From Rhodocyclaceae bacterium (GTDB taxonomy: Bacteria; Pseudomonadota; Gammaproteobacteria; Burkholderiales; Rhodocyclaceae): a stretch of DNA of 64,000 bases. Where the stretch lies: contig JALNXH010000003.1 of NCBI GenBank assembly GCA_023230455.1, forward strand, positions 62,001-126,000. The letters are read 5' to 3'. Numbering within the stretch: the first letter of the stretch is position 1; every line of letters begins with the position of its first letter. Shown piece after piece: positions 8,518-16,949 of this stretch. Made by a program: the position numbers and the translations under genes. Below the pieces are notes generated by a model that saw only the letters and a program-made list of their open reading frames with translations, did not search any database and was not told the DNA's origin.

Positions 8518-9177
8518 ATGAGAGACGTATTGATGCGGTCTTCGCGAATCGTGAACGTTGTACTGGCTGCCGGGTTCCTTTTCTACTGTAGCTGCGTTGC
8601 AGCAGGTGTTGCGGAGGACTACGACGACGGAATCAGCCGGTATCGGCAGGGGGATGTGGTGGCGGCGACTCCTCTGATCAGGCGTGCCGCCGATGCCGGG
8701 CATGCCGAGGCGCAGGCGACGCTGGCGGAGATTTACTACGAATCCGGCTTCGACGAGGAAGCGGCTCAATACTTCCGCAAGGCGGCCGATCAGAACAACG
8801 CCTATGCCCAGCTCCGCCTCGGTGGCATGTACGTAGAGGGTCAGGGCGTCGCACCGGACCTGAAGGAGGCCCGCCGATGGATTTCCATGGCCGCCGAGCA
8901 GGGGAACAAATCGGCCGCCGAGTCGATGGCAAGTGCGTACATCGGTGGCGGGCTGGGTATTCCTGACGCCGAGCGCAAGGGAACCGAGGCTCTGCGCTGG
9001 ATCAAGACCGCGGCGGAACTCGGTTTTCTTCCTGCAATGGAGGCTTTGGCCGGCGCCTATCGCAACGGAACCCATGGGTTGGCAGCAGATGTCCAAGTCG
9101 CCGAGCAGTGGGCGGACAAGGTCAAGAAGGCCAAGAGCGCCGGCAAGGCGACGCGGCGCGGCAAAAAGAAGGAGTAG
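8518..9177 (+). CDS. Secreted Sel1-repeat protein in two-component cluster
   Basis: A 219-aa protein starting after a good AGGAG ribosome site 11 bases beyond the regulator gene. The signal peptide is followed by four to five Sel1 repeats (for example AYAQLRLGGMYVEGQGVAPD) and a short, highly basic tail (KKAKSAGKATRRGKKKE). It is probably a periplasmic scaffold; the basic tail could bind an acidic partner or peptidoglycan. It lies between the regulator and a cytochrome c gene and is likely in the same transcript. Confidence 0.88.
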   Translation: MRDVLMRSSRIVNVVLAAGFLFYCSCVAAGVAEDYDDGISRYRQGDVVAATPLIRRAADAGHAEAQATLAEIYYESGFDEEAAQYFRKAADQNNAYAQLRLGGMYVEGQGVAPDLKEARRWISMAAEQGNKSAAESMASAYIGGGLGIPDAERKGTEALRWIKTAAELGFLPAMEALAGAYRNGTHGLAADVQVAEQWADKVKKAKSAGKATRRGKKKE

Positions 9178-9183
9178 CATAAA

Positions 9184-9492
9184 GTGAAAACCTACGCATT
9201 GTTTACCGCCTCTGCACTCTGGCTGCTTTCGCTGTCGCCTCAGGCCGGTGCCATCGATCTGGCCCGTGGGCAGCGGCTATACAACCTGCATTGTGCTTCG
9301 TGTCACGGCATTACCGGGATTCCGATGATGCCGGATACCCCCAATCTGGCGATGCGCGAGGGAATGAATCAGCCCGATTTCATGCTCATGCAGACGCTCA
9401 AGATGGGGAAAAAGGCCATGCCTCCCTATTTCGGCATCCTGAACGACCAGGAAATGCTGGATGTCATTCAATATATTCGTACGATACGTTAA
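9184..9492 (+). CDS. Small monoheme cytochrome c
   Basis: A 102-aa periplasmic class I cytochrome c. GTG start, signal peptide ending SPQAGA, then one heme site CASCHG, with a likely Met axial ligand in KKAMPPYF near the C-terminus. The fold resembles cbb3-type or c5-like soluble electron carriers. It begins 6 bases after the Sel1 gene and is followed at once by the first propeller gene. It may shuttle electrons to or from the triheme cytochrome encoded at the end of the cluster (inference). Confidence 0.9.
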   Translation: MKTYALFTASALWLLSLSPQAGAIDLARGQRLYNLHCASCHGITGIPMMPDTPNLAMREGMNQPDFMLMQTLKMGKKAMPPYFGILNDQEMLDVIQYIRTIR

Positions 9493-9496
9493 TAAT

Positions 9497-10576
9497 ATGT
9501 TTTATAGATATCTTCCCGGCCGGCTGCTTGTGTCGCTTGCGCTGGTATTCCTTCCCGCCGTTGCGGCCTCTGCGGCTTCCGGGGAGCGCGTGTTGGAATC
9601 GTTCGAGATCGGCGGCAATGTCTATGCCCGGGCATTGACCGTAGATGTTGCCGGCAATGCCCTTTGGGTGGGCACGTCCGCCGGCGCAATGGAAATCGAC
9701 CTGAAAACGCAGAAGCCGCGCAACACCTATACGCGAGCGGACGGTTTGGCCAACGAATATGTGTTCGCCGTAGGGATCGACAGCCTGGGCTATAAGTGGT
9801 TCGGTACCAATGCTGGAGGTGCTTCGCGGCTTAAGGATGGGGCCTGGAAAACCTATTTTCCGATGCACGGGCTGGCCGATTACTGGATTTATGCCTTTGC
9901 CAACGACCGCAAGGGCGATCTATGGATCGGAACCTGGGCCGGGGCCAACCACTTCGATGTGAAGACCGGTAAGTTCAAGACCTATGTTCGCGAACTGATT
10001 AACGAATGGGTTTACGGCATCAGCGTCGATGAGGCGAATCGTGTCTGGTTTGGCACCGAAGGCGGCGTTTCCATGTTCGACGGCAAAAGCTGGAAATCGT
10101 GGACCCACAAGGACGGTCTCGGTGCGTTCAACGTATCGGCCCTGCCAGCGAGTGAAAATACCGGATTGGGCACGCGCTCGAGGCACGATCTGACCACCCA
10201 GGTCGCAGGGATGAATTCCTATAATCCAAACTACGTTTTTTCGATCCTTGCCGCTCCCGACAAAACGATCTGGGCGGGTACGTGGGGTGGCGGGGTCAGT
10301 CGTTTCGACGGCAAGGCATGGAGCAACCTGACGACAAAGGATGGATTGGCAGGGAATATCGTCTATGCCATCGCCCGCAGCCCGGACGGGGTGTTCTGGT
10401 TCGGCACCGATAATGGCGTATCCCGCTACGACGGCAAGTCGTGGAAGAACATCCAGCGTAAGGACGGACTGCTGGACAACAATGTGTATGCGGTGGCGAT
10501 TGCACCCAATGGCGATGTCTGGGCGGGCACCAAGCGGGGTGTGGTCCGTATCGGTGTGGACCAACAGGCGAGGTAA
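9497..10576 (+). CDS. Secreted seven-bladed Reg_prop-type beta-propeller protein (first copy)
   Basis: A 359-aa periplasmic protein with a signal peptide (MFYRYLPGRLLVSLALVFLP...). Seven blades are marked by the two-component-regulator propeller motif W-x-G-T-x-x-G: LWVGTSAG, KWFGTNAG, LWIGTWAG, VWFGTEGG, IWAGTWGG, FWFGTDNG, VWAGTKRG. In known proteins this propeller is the periplasmic sensor of hybrid histidine kinases; here it is a free protein with no kinase domain. I chose ATG 9497 rather than an upstream start because it leaves the cytochrome gene intact and yields a clean signal peptide. Paralogous to the next gene. Confidence 0.85.
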   Translation: MFYRYLPGRLLVSLALVFLPAVAASAASGERVLESFEIGGNVYARALTVDVAGNALWVGTSAGAMEIDLKTQKPRNTYTRADGLANEYVFAVGIDSLGYKWFGTNAGGASRLKDGAWKTYFPMHGLADYWIYAFANDRKGDLWIGTWAGANHFDVKTGKFKTYVRELINEWVYGISVDEANRVWFGTEGGVSMFDGKSWKSWTHKDGLGAFNVSALPASENTGLGTRSRHDLTTQVAGMNSYNPNYVFSILAAPDKTIWAGTWGGGVSRFDGKAWSNLTTKDGLAGNIVYAIARSPDGVFWFGTDNGVSRYDGKSWKNIQRKDGLLDNNVYAVAIAPNGDVWAGTKRGVVRIGVDQQAR

Positions 10577-10581
10577 ATACG

Positions 10582-11763
10582 GTGAGTATCAAACATTCCA
10601 AATTCCGCAAAACGATGGCCGTGCTGGCCGGGGTTCTGATCTCTGCCGGAGCCAGGGCGCAGGTTCCGCCGTCGCATCCTCCCGTGGCTTTGAGCGGCGC
10701 CTCGGCAACGCAGCAGGAGGCCAAGATGGCCGCCAATGCGGCGACCAAATTCACCCATTTCAGGGTCGGCAGCAAGAACGTCAAATCGATTTTCGTCGAC
10801 GGCGCTCTCGTTTGGGTCGGTACGTCCGGCGGCTTGGTCCGCTACGACACCCGCGACGACAGCTACAAGCTCTTCGACGGTAAAAGCGGGCTGCTCTCCA
10901 ACGGCGTTTTCTACGTCGGCCGCATTAACGGCCGGCTGACGGTGGGAACCTACGGCGGCGGGTTGTCCTTCCTCGACGAACGCAGCGGGAAATGGAATAA
11001 CTACAACATTCCGGAGGGCCTCGGGGATGCATTTGTCTACGACGTCGTCGCCGCGAAGAACGGCGATGTGTGGATCGCCACGTGGTCCGGCGTCAATCGC
11101 GTCATCGGCGGCGCGTTCGACGATCGGAGCAAGTGGCATCTCTATACCGTCGAGAACACCAAGGGCGGGTTGCCTAACGATTGGGTCTATGGCTTGGCGG
11201 AAGGGCGGAACGGTGTCATCTGGCTTGCCACCGAAGGCGGCATGGCGCGTTTCGCCAAGGGGCGCTGGGACAACTGGAATCACTCCAGGGGGCTCGGCGC
11301 ACCCTACGAAAAAGTCAAGGACTCCATTGAGTTCAAGAACGACCCTGGCCGCGCTTCGTCGCATCACGCCAAGCAGAAGGAGGAGATGGGTCTGTCCAAT
11401 GTCGACGTGGCCTTCAATCCGAATTACGTAATCGCTCTTGAAATCGACAGGAATGGAGACGTCTGGGCGGGAACGTGGGGCGGCGGGCTTTCGCGCTATG
11501 ACGGCAAGCGCTGGGTCAGCTACACCACGAGCGACGGCCTGCCGGGCAATCATATTTTTATGCTGCATCTTGGGGTCGACGGGAAGCTGTGGATCGGTAC
11601 CAACAGCGGGCTGGTGACTTGGCAGAACGAAAAATTCTCCAAGCCGTTGACGGTTGCGGACGGCTTGTTTGCGAATAACGTATTTGCCATGGCTTCCTCG
11701 GCAGCCGACGATTTGTGGGTTGGTAGCTACGGCGGCGTTGCCCACCTGCGACTCGGGAAGTGA
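10582..11763 (+). CDS. Secreted seven-bladed Reg_prop-type beta-propeller protein (second copy)
   Basis: A 393-aa paralogue of the preceding gene with a GTG start 5 bases downstream. Signal peptide, then seven W-x-G-T-like blade motifs (VWVGTSGG, LTVGTYGG, VWIATWSG, IWLATEGG, VWAGTWGG, LWIGTNSG, LWVGSYGG). Two blades have Ala for Gly and one has Leu-Thr for Trp, so the rim differs from copy one. Tandem copies probably arose by duplication and may form a heterodimer or bind one partner each. Its stop overlaps the start of the triheme cytochrome gene by 4 bases, evidence of one transcript. Confidence 0.85.
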   Translation: MSIKHSKFRKTMAVLAGVLISAGARAQVPPSHPPVALSGASATQQEAKMAANAATKFTHFRVGSKNVKSIFVDGALVWVGTSGGLVRYDTRDDSYKLFDGKSGLLSNGVFYVGRINGRLTVGTYGGGLSFLDERSGKWNNYNIPEGLGDAFVYDVVAAKNGDVWIATWSGVNRVIGGAFDDRSKWHLYTVENTKGGLPNDWVYGLAEGRNGVIWLATEGGMARFAKGRWDNWNHSRGLGAPYEKVKDSIEFKNDPGRASSHHAKQKEEMGLSNVDVAFNPNYVIALEIDRNGDVWAGTWGGGLSRYDGKRWVSYTTSDGLPGNHIFMLHLGVDGKLWIGTNSGLVTWQNEKFSKPLTVADGLFANNVFAMASSAADDLWVGSYGGVAHLRLGK

Positions 11764-12395
11764 GTGCTGCGTCGGCCCGCCGGATTATTCTGGCGATCCT
11801 TGCGGCATTCGGTTATTACGGAATCTCGGTAGCCCAAGCGCAATACTTGGCGTTCCTTCGGGCTTATCCTCCGCCGTCCGCCGCTCAGGCTTCCCCATCG
11901 GATCCACCGCAGATTCGGCCGGAGGAGGAAAGCCCCGCCCGGCGGGCGGTTGTAAGTAGCGATTTTTACGACCCGAACAATCCTGATCTGCCTCGCTTGC
12001 AGAAGCACGACACGGCGGTCGCTTCGCTGCCCAAGGATGCAAACGGATTCCCCGACTGGATGCGTGCGTTGCGGGAGGGCGGCATCGGCCCGAGGGCCGG
12101 GCTCGAGGCGGCGGCGGCGATGAACGTGCTCAATCTGGACGTGATCATGCGCAATACCAAGGAGATGCCTTACGTCCGCTTTCCCCATAACTCGCACACC
12201 CAGTGGCTCGATTGCAGCAATTGCCATCCGCAGCCCTTCGCGCCGCGGGCGGGCGCCGCAAAGATTGTGATGGCGGATATTTTCCGTGGCAAGTATTGCG
12301 GTATGTGCCACGATCGGGTGGCATTCATCACCTTCTTTTCCTGTCAGCGTTGCCATAGCGTTCCCCAGCAGCCGGAGTCGCCAACTCAGCGCTGA
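11760..12395 (+). CDS. Triheme cytochrome c (cytochrome c7/c3-like)
   Basis: A 211-aa secreted protein. GTG start overlapping the propeller stop (GTGA); a hydrophobic signal segment; a Pro/Ala-rich spacer; then a C-terminal domain with three heme sites CSNCH, CGMCH and CQRCH and an upstream FPHNSH that can give axial His ligands. The order of motifs fits the c(7)-type triheme domain found in low-potential electron carriers. The first 110 or so residues after the signal peptide match no domain I know. It ends the kinase-propeller cluster and is the best hint that the cluster handles electrons. Confidence 0.85.
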   Translation: MSAASARRIILAILAAFGYYGISVAQAQYLAFLRAYPPPSAAQASPSDPPQIRPEEESPARRAVVSSDFYDPNNPDLPRLQKHDTAVASLPKDANGFPDWMRALREGGIGPRAGLEAAAAMNVLNLDVIMRNTKEMPYVRFPHNSHTQWLDCSNCHPQPFAPRAGAAKIVMADIFRGKYCGMCHDRVAFITFFSCQRCHSVPQQPESPTQR

Positions 12396-12404
12396 GGGAA
12401 CGGC

Positions 12405-12520
12405 TCAGGTCGTCCTGACGACTTGTGCTCCGGCGAGGATAAATTCGGCGTAGCGCTTATCGGTACCGAGAATGTGTTCGGTCAGCCAGGTCCGCAGAGA
12501 ACGGACCTTGCCCCTGAAAA
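12405..12520 (-). pseudogene. Bacteriohemerythrin 3' fragment
   Basis: Conceptual translation of the minus strand gives a short open segment ending in RTWLTEHILGTDKRYAEFIL plus a dozen residues and a TGA stop. The W-L-x-x-H-I-x-G-T-D-K-x-Y pattern is the conserved C-terminal iron-binding helix of bacterial hemerythrins, carrying the last His and Asp iron ligands. Nothing upstream resembles the remaining 90 or so residues, so only the tail survives. It sits between the triheme cytochrome and a catabolic gene and marks a recombination or deletion junction. Confidence 0.65.
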
Positions 12521-12586
12521 ACGTATTTCTTAACCGGGAGTAAATTACCAGGAACAGGAGATACGAGATGGCGAACTCGATGCTTG

Positions 12587-14197
12587 TCAGGCAAATAGAT
12601 GCGGAGTGTGTTTAGCGTAAGCCGCCCTATCTTCTGCTAGCCGCTTCTCTCCCAGCAGACTGATGAAAGTAAATGGGCCACCGGTGAATGCAGGATAGAC
12701 CCCGCTAACGACACTCGCGACGTCAGCGAATCGCACGTCCCCTAGGGAGCCTGCTGCCTGGAAATGCGAGGCGGCAAGAGCTTGCGCGAGCAGTATTCCA
12801 TTTTCGTCGATCCCGGCGGAGCGCGCTGATGAGGCGGCAGCAGAAAGCGCCGCGAGGAGGGATTTTGTGCCGGAATGAATAAAAGGCGTTGCACGTAATC
12901 GTTTGGCGAGGGCAAGCGCTCGGCCCTTGGCGTTTTCGTTGGGTTGAGACTGCACGATTTCCAAGGCAAGCCCGTATTGGGGGGAACTCTTCAACACAAT
13001 GCCGGTGTTGCCTTCAGCCAGGCAGTCTTCCGCGTCGTCGAGAAGAATGAGATGCGCAGCGTCCGTTGTCTGCTGGTCAACGCCGCGGATAACGATATCT
13101 GCCTCCCCGGCGACGTCGGCGGCGACGAGCGAGGCTTTTGCTGCCGACAAGGCGGCAGCGAGTGCCACTGCCGCCTTGCCGCTCGCTTGTACGCTAAATC
13201 GGCAATTGCGCGCTTCCGGAGGTATACCGGCGACCAGCTTATCGGCAATCTGCCGGTTGAGGAAAAGCGTGCGAAGCATGTTGGCCGCCGTTTTAGCTTC
13301 ATCGACCATTAGATCGACAAAACGCCACATTTCGTTGCTGTCGCCTTGTTCCATCGGCAGATCGGCACCCTCGACAACGGCCCTAGTTATGGCGTTGTAT
13401 GCGGGGTATTTCGCGACCGTCTCCTCGGAATAACCGAGGTGCTTGGTAATCTGGCGAACGGCATCCGGAGCGGAAAGATCGAAAGGGCCCGGATCGAGTT
13501 TTTGTGGCAGCTTCGGCCATATTCCCTTGCTCGCCAGATCGGCGGCAACAGCTAGTGCGCGAGGCACCAGTTGATCCGCTGCAACCACCTCGTTCACCAG
13601 GCCTAATGTCTTTGCCTCGCGCGGTGCGACGGAAAGACCGTTGAGCAAAAGTTCACAGGCTTTTTCGATGCCCATCAGGCGCGGCATGCGTTGCGTGCCG
13701 CCGCCGCCGGGGAGAAGTCCGAGTTTGATTTCAGGTAGTCCGAGCTGAATCCGAGGATCGTCCATGGCGATGCGGTAGGAACAGGACATCGCCAACTCCA
13801 GTCCGCCGCCCAGGGCCAGCCCGTTGACCGCTGCTACCGTCGGTTTGGGAAGCGCTTCGAGGCGAACGAACAACCGTCCCAGGCGGCCGGTCGTTTCATG
13901 CACAACTTCCGGCGTCGCGTTCTCGGCAAGTTCGGCAAAACCGTTGACCATGTCCAGATCGGCGCCAGCGAGAAATGACGGTTTCCCTGAGGTGATTACT
14001 GCGCTCGTGATCGTGATGTCTGATCGGATGCGCTCGATCAGCATTTCGAGTGCATCCATCAGCGCCCATGAAAAAACGTTCATTGTGCGGCCGGGCATGT
14101 CGATTGTTGCCAGCAGCACGCCGCCCTTGTTTTCTGTACGGATGAGCTGGGTTGGGTCGTCCACATGGACTTTACGTGTGACATCTGCATTCGACAT
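12587..14197 (-). CDS. Enoyl-CoA hydratase (crotonase) fused to a degenerate 3-hydroxyacyl-CoA dehydrogenase-like domain
   Basis: A 536-aa protein resembling a shortened FadB/FadJ alpha subunit. Residues about 15-200 are an intact crotonase with oxyanion-hole Gly residues and both catalytic Glu positions (LALGGGLELAMSC and LGLPEIKLGLLPGGGG). From about 310 the Rossmann part is short and lacks a GxGxxG nucleotide loop. The last 70 residues look like the helical 3HCDH C-terminal domain (VVSGVYPAFTGGPFTFISLLG). FadB proteins are about 700 aa, so the dehydrogenase half is probably inactive. Likely a hydratase in a CoA-thioester pathway with the adjacent BadH-like dehydrogenase; the substrate is unknown. 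Confidence 0.8.
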   Translation of the reverse strand: MSNADVTRKVHVDDPTQLIRTENKGGVLLATIDMPGRTMNVFSWALMDALEMLIERIRSDITITSAVITSGKPSFLAGADLDMVNGFAELAENATPEVVHETTGRLGRLFVRLEALPKPTVAAVNGLALGGGLELAMSCSYRIAMDDPRIQLGLPEIKLGLLPGGGGTQRMPRLMGIEKACELLLNGLSVAPREAKTLGLVNEVVAADQLVPRALAVAADLASKGIWPKLPQKLDPGPFDLSAPDAVRQITKHLGYSEETVAKYPAYNAITRAVVEGADLPMEQGDSNEMWRFVDLMVDEAKTAANMLRTLFLNRQIADKLVAGIPPEARNCRFSVQASGKAAVALAAALSAAKASLVAADVAGEADIVIRGVDQQTTDAAHLILLDDAEDCLAEGNTGIVLKSSPQYGLALEIVQSQPNENAKGRALALAKRLRATPFIHSGTKSLLAALSAAASSARSAGIDENGILLAQALAASHFQAAGSLGDVRFADVASVVSGVYPAFTGGPFTFISLLGEKRLAEDRAAYAKHTPHLFA

Positions 14198-14305
14198 GGC
14201 TGGTTCTCGCGTCTGCGTTATGAGAATGAGCGGGTTGCGCTCTGAAACATAGATTTCTTGCTGAAAAATGCGGGCCCGCGAAACTTTGCAAGCCCGGCAA
14301 GTCCA

Positions 14306-15076
14306 CTATCCGTGCATCGTCAGGCCGCCCGAGACACTGATCGTCTGGCCGGTGATGAATCCCGCATCGTCGCTGGCGAGGAATGCGATGGTGCCGGCGA
14401 GATCTTCGGGCTCGGCGATACGGCCGAGGGGTACTGCGCGCACCAGCGCTTCCATGATCTTCCGTCCGCTGTCGCCGGTTCCCATCGACGCCGCCATCGC
14501 CGGGGTATTTGTGGGGCCAGGGCATACGGTGTTAACCAGTACATTGCTGCGCGCCAACTCGCGGGCAAGCGCCTTGCCAAATGCTATGGTTGCACCCTTA
14601 CAGCCGGAGTAGACCGCTTCGCCGGTGGATCCAACGCGACCTGCATCGGAGGCGATGTTGATGATGCGGCCGCTTTTGCGCTCTGCCATTCCTTGACCGA
14701 CGGCGTGGGTGACATGGAGCGGGCCGTACCAGTTGAGGTCGACGACCTTCTTCCAGAATGCCTGCTCGGTCTTGAGGAATGGCATTGTAATATCCCATCC
14801 GGCGTTATTCACCAGAATGTCGGTGCCGGCTCCAACCGCGCTTTCGAACGATTTGACTGCATTGACCACTACTCCGTAGTCAGTTATATCGCATGTCACC
14901 GCACGGCCTTTGCCACCGGTAGCCTCGATGGCTGAGACGGTTTCAGCCGCACCTTCCGGGCGAACATCGAATACGCCAACCGTTGCGCCTTCCGCAGCAA
15001 GCCGAAGCGCGATTGCGCGCCCGATTCCGCTGCCTCCTCCGGTAACGATGGCGACTTTGCCTTTGATTCCTCGCAT
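14306..15076 (-). CDS. SDR dehydrogenase resembling 2-hydroxycyclohexanecarboxyl-CoA dehydrogenase (BadH)
   Basis: A 256-aa short-chain dehydrogenase. It has the cofactor motif TGGGSGIG near the N-terminus, NNAGWD, and catalytic Ser/Tyr/Lys positions (ASDAGRVGSTGEAVYSGCKG), ending in the BadH-like tail GFITGQTISVSGGLTMHG. From memory, these stretches are very close to BadH of Rhodopseudomonas, which oxidises 2-hydroxycyclohexane-1-carboxyl-CoA. FabG-like SDRs are the alternative. The start follows an AAGGAG site. It lies upstream of the crotonase fusion on the same strand (108-base gap), consistent with a two-gene beta-oxidation-like operon for an alicyclic or aromatic-derived acyl-CoA. Confidence 0.82.
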   Translation of the reverse strand: MRGIKGKVAIVTGGGSGIGRAIALRLAAEGATVGVFDVRPEGAAETVSAIEATGGKGRAVTCDITDYGVVVNAVKSFESAVGAGTDILVNNAGWDITMPFLKTEQAFWKKVVDLNWYGPLHVTHAVGQGMAERKSGRIINIASDAGRVGSTGEAVYSGCKGATIAFGKALARELARSNVLVNTVCPGPTNTPAMAASMGTGDSGRKIMEALVRAVPLGRIAEPEDLAGTIAFLASDDAGFITGQTISVSGGLTMHG

Positions 15077-15358
15077 ACTGTTCTCCTTGAGTCGAAATGG
15101 TTGTTGATGGTGTTCCACTGGTAATTCGTTAATCGCTGAGCTGCCTGATGCGTTCGGGGGATCGGAAAATTGCAGCTTAAAACCCACAAAAATCTCATTG
15201 AATACCCGTATTCACTGCAAGCGTTCTCCTGGGCAAGCGTGATTTTGATGAATCCCGCGGAGTGGTCGCAGTCCGGCAACTCAAATAGCTGACATAACGA
15301 AACGATTTGTTCAGCGATTGGGCTTTGCTGGCCAATGGATAACTTCAGGCTCGATACT

Positions 15359-15402
15359 CTAATGTATTAAATATTACCATTATGTGGCACATAGTACATT
15401 AG
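15359..15402. promoter_or_regulatory. AT-rich nested inverted repeats upstream of the SDR operon
   Basis: An 8-bp inverted repeat, CTAATGTA and TACATTAG, flanks an AT-rich core that itself contains the near-perfect dyad TATGTG-G-CACATA (15381-15393). The base composition is far lower in GC than its surroundings. It lies about 280 bases upstream of the SDR start codon. It is a plausible promoter/operator region for the minus-strand operon or a target for the nearby MarR protein. The repeats are seen; the function is inferred. Confidence 0.35.
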
Positions 15403-15466
15403 TGTAACAAAACTAATCAAGTTCCTGGGTAATGGCCGTGTGAAGCGCAGGGCAATCGCATGAACG

Positions 15467-16183
15467 TCAGCCAAGTCCGAGCAATTGAGTGCGATAGGTA
15501 TTAGGGGTTGCAGCGATGATGCGGCGGACTTTGAGACCACCCTTGCGCTTGACGGGGCGCAGCGGATGAGATTCAAGGCGAAATGGCGCAGCACGGCAAA
15601 GTTGTGGGCGGCATAGCGCTCTTCGCGCGCGCATCCGGTCGTCGCCAAAGACCACGTCCATGCTCAGTGCAGGCTGTTCTCTACCCGCCAGTGTGCGCAC
15701 GGCTCGATTCGGTCGTGCGGCGTCGGCCGGCAGGCTGGTAATGTAGAAGCGATGCTCCAGCGTGGTTTTGCCCTTGATCGTGCGATCGGAAGCAATCACG
15801 GCAGACGACTTTAGGTCCCGCGACCGTTCCTGGGCACGGAGACAGTCGATCTTATCGAAGACATAACAGCTGCGCATCTCGAGCCGGCCAGATCTTGCTC
15901 CACGACCTCATCGAACCCATGGGGCATCCGATCCGGTACGGCGCTGAAACGCGCGGGAGAAATTTTGCACAACGTCGAAAGACTGCTCCAAATTCCTCAG
16001 CATCAATCGCCGCGAAGACGCGACCAAAGGTGTTGTGCGAGGAATGCCATGCTCCAGCTTCAGATAGCGCCGGAACCAGTCCGGCTGCTCCTCTGACCAT
16101 GCCTCTATTTCAACAGAGTCATCCGCTCCCGCCAAACACCCCGCAGACCGCTGCCATCGGCAGTTCGCGACGTCGGCATTCAT
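15467..16183 (-). pseudogene. Decayed ISAs1-family transposase
   Basis: The minus strand carries recognisable pieces of an ISAs1 (H-repeat) transposase in three frames. The N-terminal part is EQPDWFRRYLKLEHGIP, then HNTFGRVFAAIDAEEFGAVF in another frame. After a deletion of much of the DDE core come YITSLPADAARPNRAVR, MDVVFGDDRMRARRA and, frame-shifted, AAHNFAVLRHFALNLIR, ending with LKVRRIIAATPNTYRTQLLGL. At least three frameshifts and the missing middle make it non-functional. I could not find clean terminal inverted repeats. It indicates past mobile-element activity next to the catabolic genes. Confidence 0.8.
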
Positions 16184-16317
16184 GCGATTGCCCTGGTGTG
16201 GAGCGCCTAGGGTGAGCTGGGTGCAAAAGTAAGTGTTCTTCTGAGAGAGGGCCTATCTTGATCAAATCGGTGACGGGCGATTGCGGAGCTGATTGCGGTT
16301 ATACTATGCGCACGCTT

Positions 16318-16328
16318 ACTATAATAGT
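16318..16328. promoter_or_regulatory. Palindrome around a TATAAT box upstream of the MarR gene
   Basis: ACTAT-A-ATAGT is a dyad overlapping a perfect TATAAT hexamer (16320-16325), about 20-35 bases before the candidate start codons of the MarR gene. A MarR dimer bound here would block its own promoter, the usual autoregulation in the family. No strong -35 element is found at the ideal spacing, so the promoter call is tentative. Confidence 0.35.
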
Positions 16329-16346
16329 CTTCGATAATGACACTTT

Positions 16347-16853
16347 GTGGAACCGCTAGCTATGGCACCACCTGATACTACTGATTGGGAACTTCGTGTC
16401 AGCTTCCTGATCCATGATGTTTCTCGGCTTCGACGCAGTGCCTTCGATCGCTGTCTGAAACCGCTGAACATTACCCGTTCGCAATGGTGGGTACTCGCTT
16501 ATCTGTCGCGTGCCGAAGGTATGACCCAGTCGCAACTAGCGGAAGAGCTTGATATTGGCAAAGTTGCGATTGGTGGCTTGATTGACCGCCTGGAGCGCAG
16601 CGGTTTGGTGCGCCGTGACCCTGACCCTAAAGACCGACGGATTAAGCGAATTTTTCTCAGCCAGGACAGCAAGAAGGGCTTAATCAGGATGATGCGCGAC
16701 GTAACCCATCAGTTCAACGCCCATATCCTTGCGGGTATCAACGACAAGCAGTTGAAGGTTACGGCGACAGCATTGGATCAAATGAAGCACAATTTGCTGA
16801 TGTATCTCAACGGTACAGGAAGTGATGGGCAGTCTGCTGACAAAGCGCCATAG
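16347..16853 (+). CDS. MarR-family transcriptional regulator
   Basis: A 168-aa winged-helix regulator; from ATG 16362 it would be 163 aa. The N-terminal dimerisation helix is followed by the MarR winged helix (SQWWVLAYLSRAEGMTQSQLAEEL, wing RRDPDPKDRRIKRIFLSQ). The D-x-R-D/R in the wing is the family signature. MarR proteins usually repress nearby catabolic or efflux genes and respond to aromatic acids or acyl-CoA thioesters. The closest candidate targets are the divergent SDR-crotonase operon beyond the IS remnant, and itself. The ligand is unknown. Confidence 0.9.
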   Translation: MEPLAMAPPDTTDWELRVSFLIHDVSRLRRSAFDRCLKPLNITRSQWWVLAYLSRAEGMTQSQLAEELDIGKVAIGGLIDRLERSGLVRRDPDPKDRRIKRIFLSQDSKKGLIRMMRDVTHQFNAHILAGINDKQLKVTATALDQMKHNLLMYLNGTGSDGQSADKAP

Positions 16854-16949
16854 TCAGGCCGCAGATTGTTCGGGTTGCTCTTTCTCTTTTTCCGTCAGCA
16901 ATGGAAACTGAGTCAATGGCGCTTGTCCGGTCTGGTTTCGTCAGCGTTG

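Noticed and set aside
10426..11745. Long minus-strand frame (439 codons) opposite the second propeller
   Set aside because: The plus-strand seven-blade periodicity and signal peptide are clear; the antisense frame has neither.
12406..12425. Hairpin CAGGTCGTC/GACGACTTG after the triheme cytochrome as a terminator
   Set aside because: No T-tract follows on the plus strand, and the sequence is explained by the end of the hemerythrin fragment.
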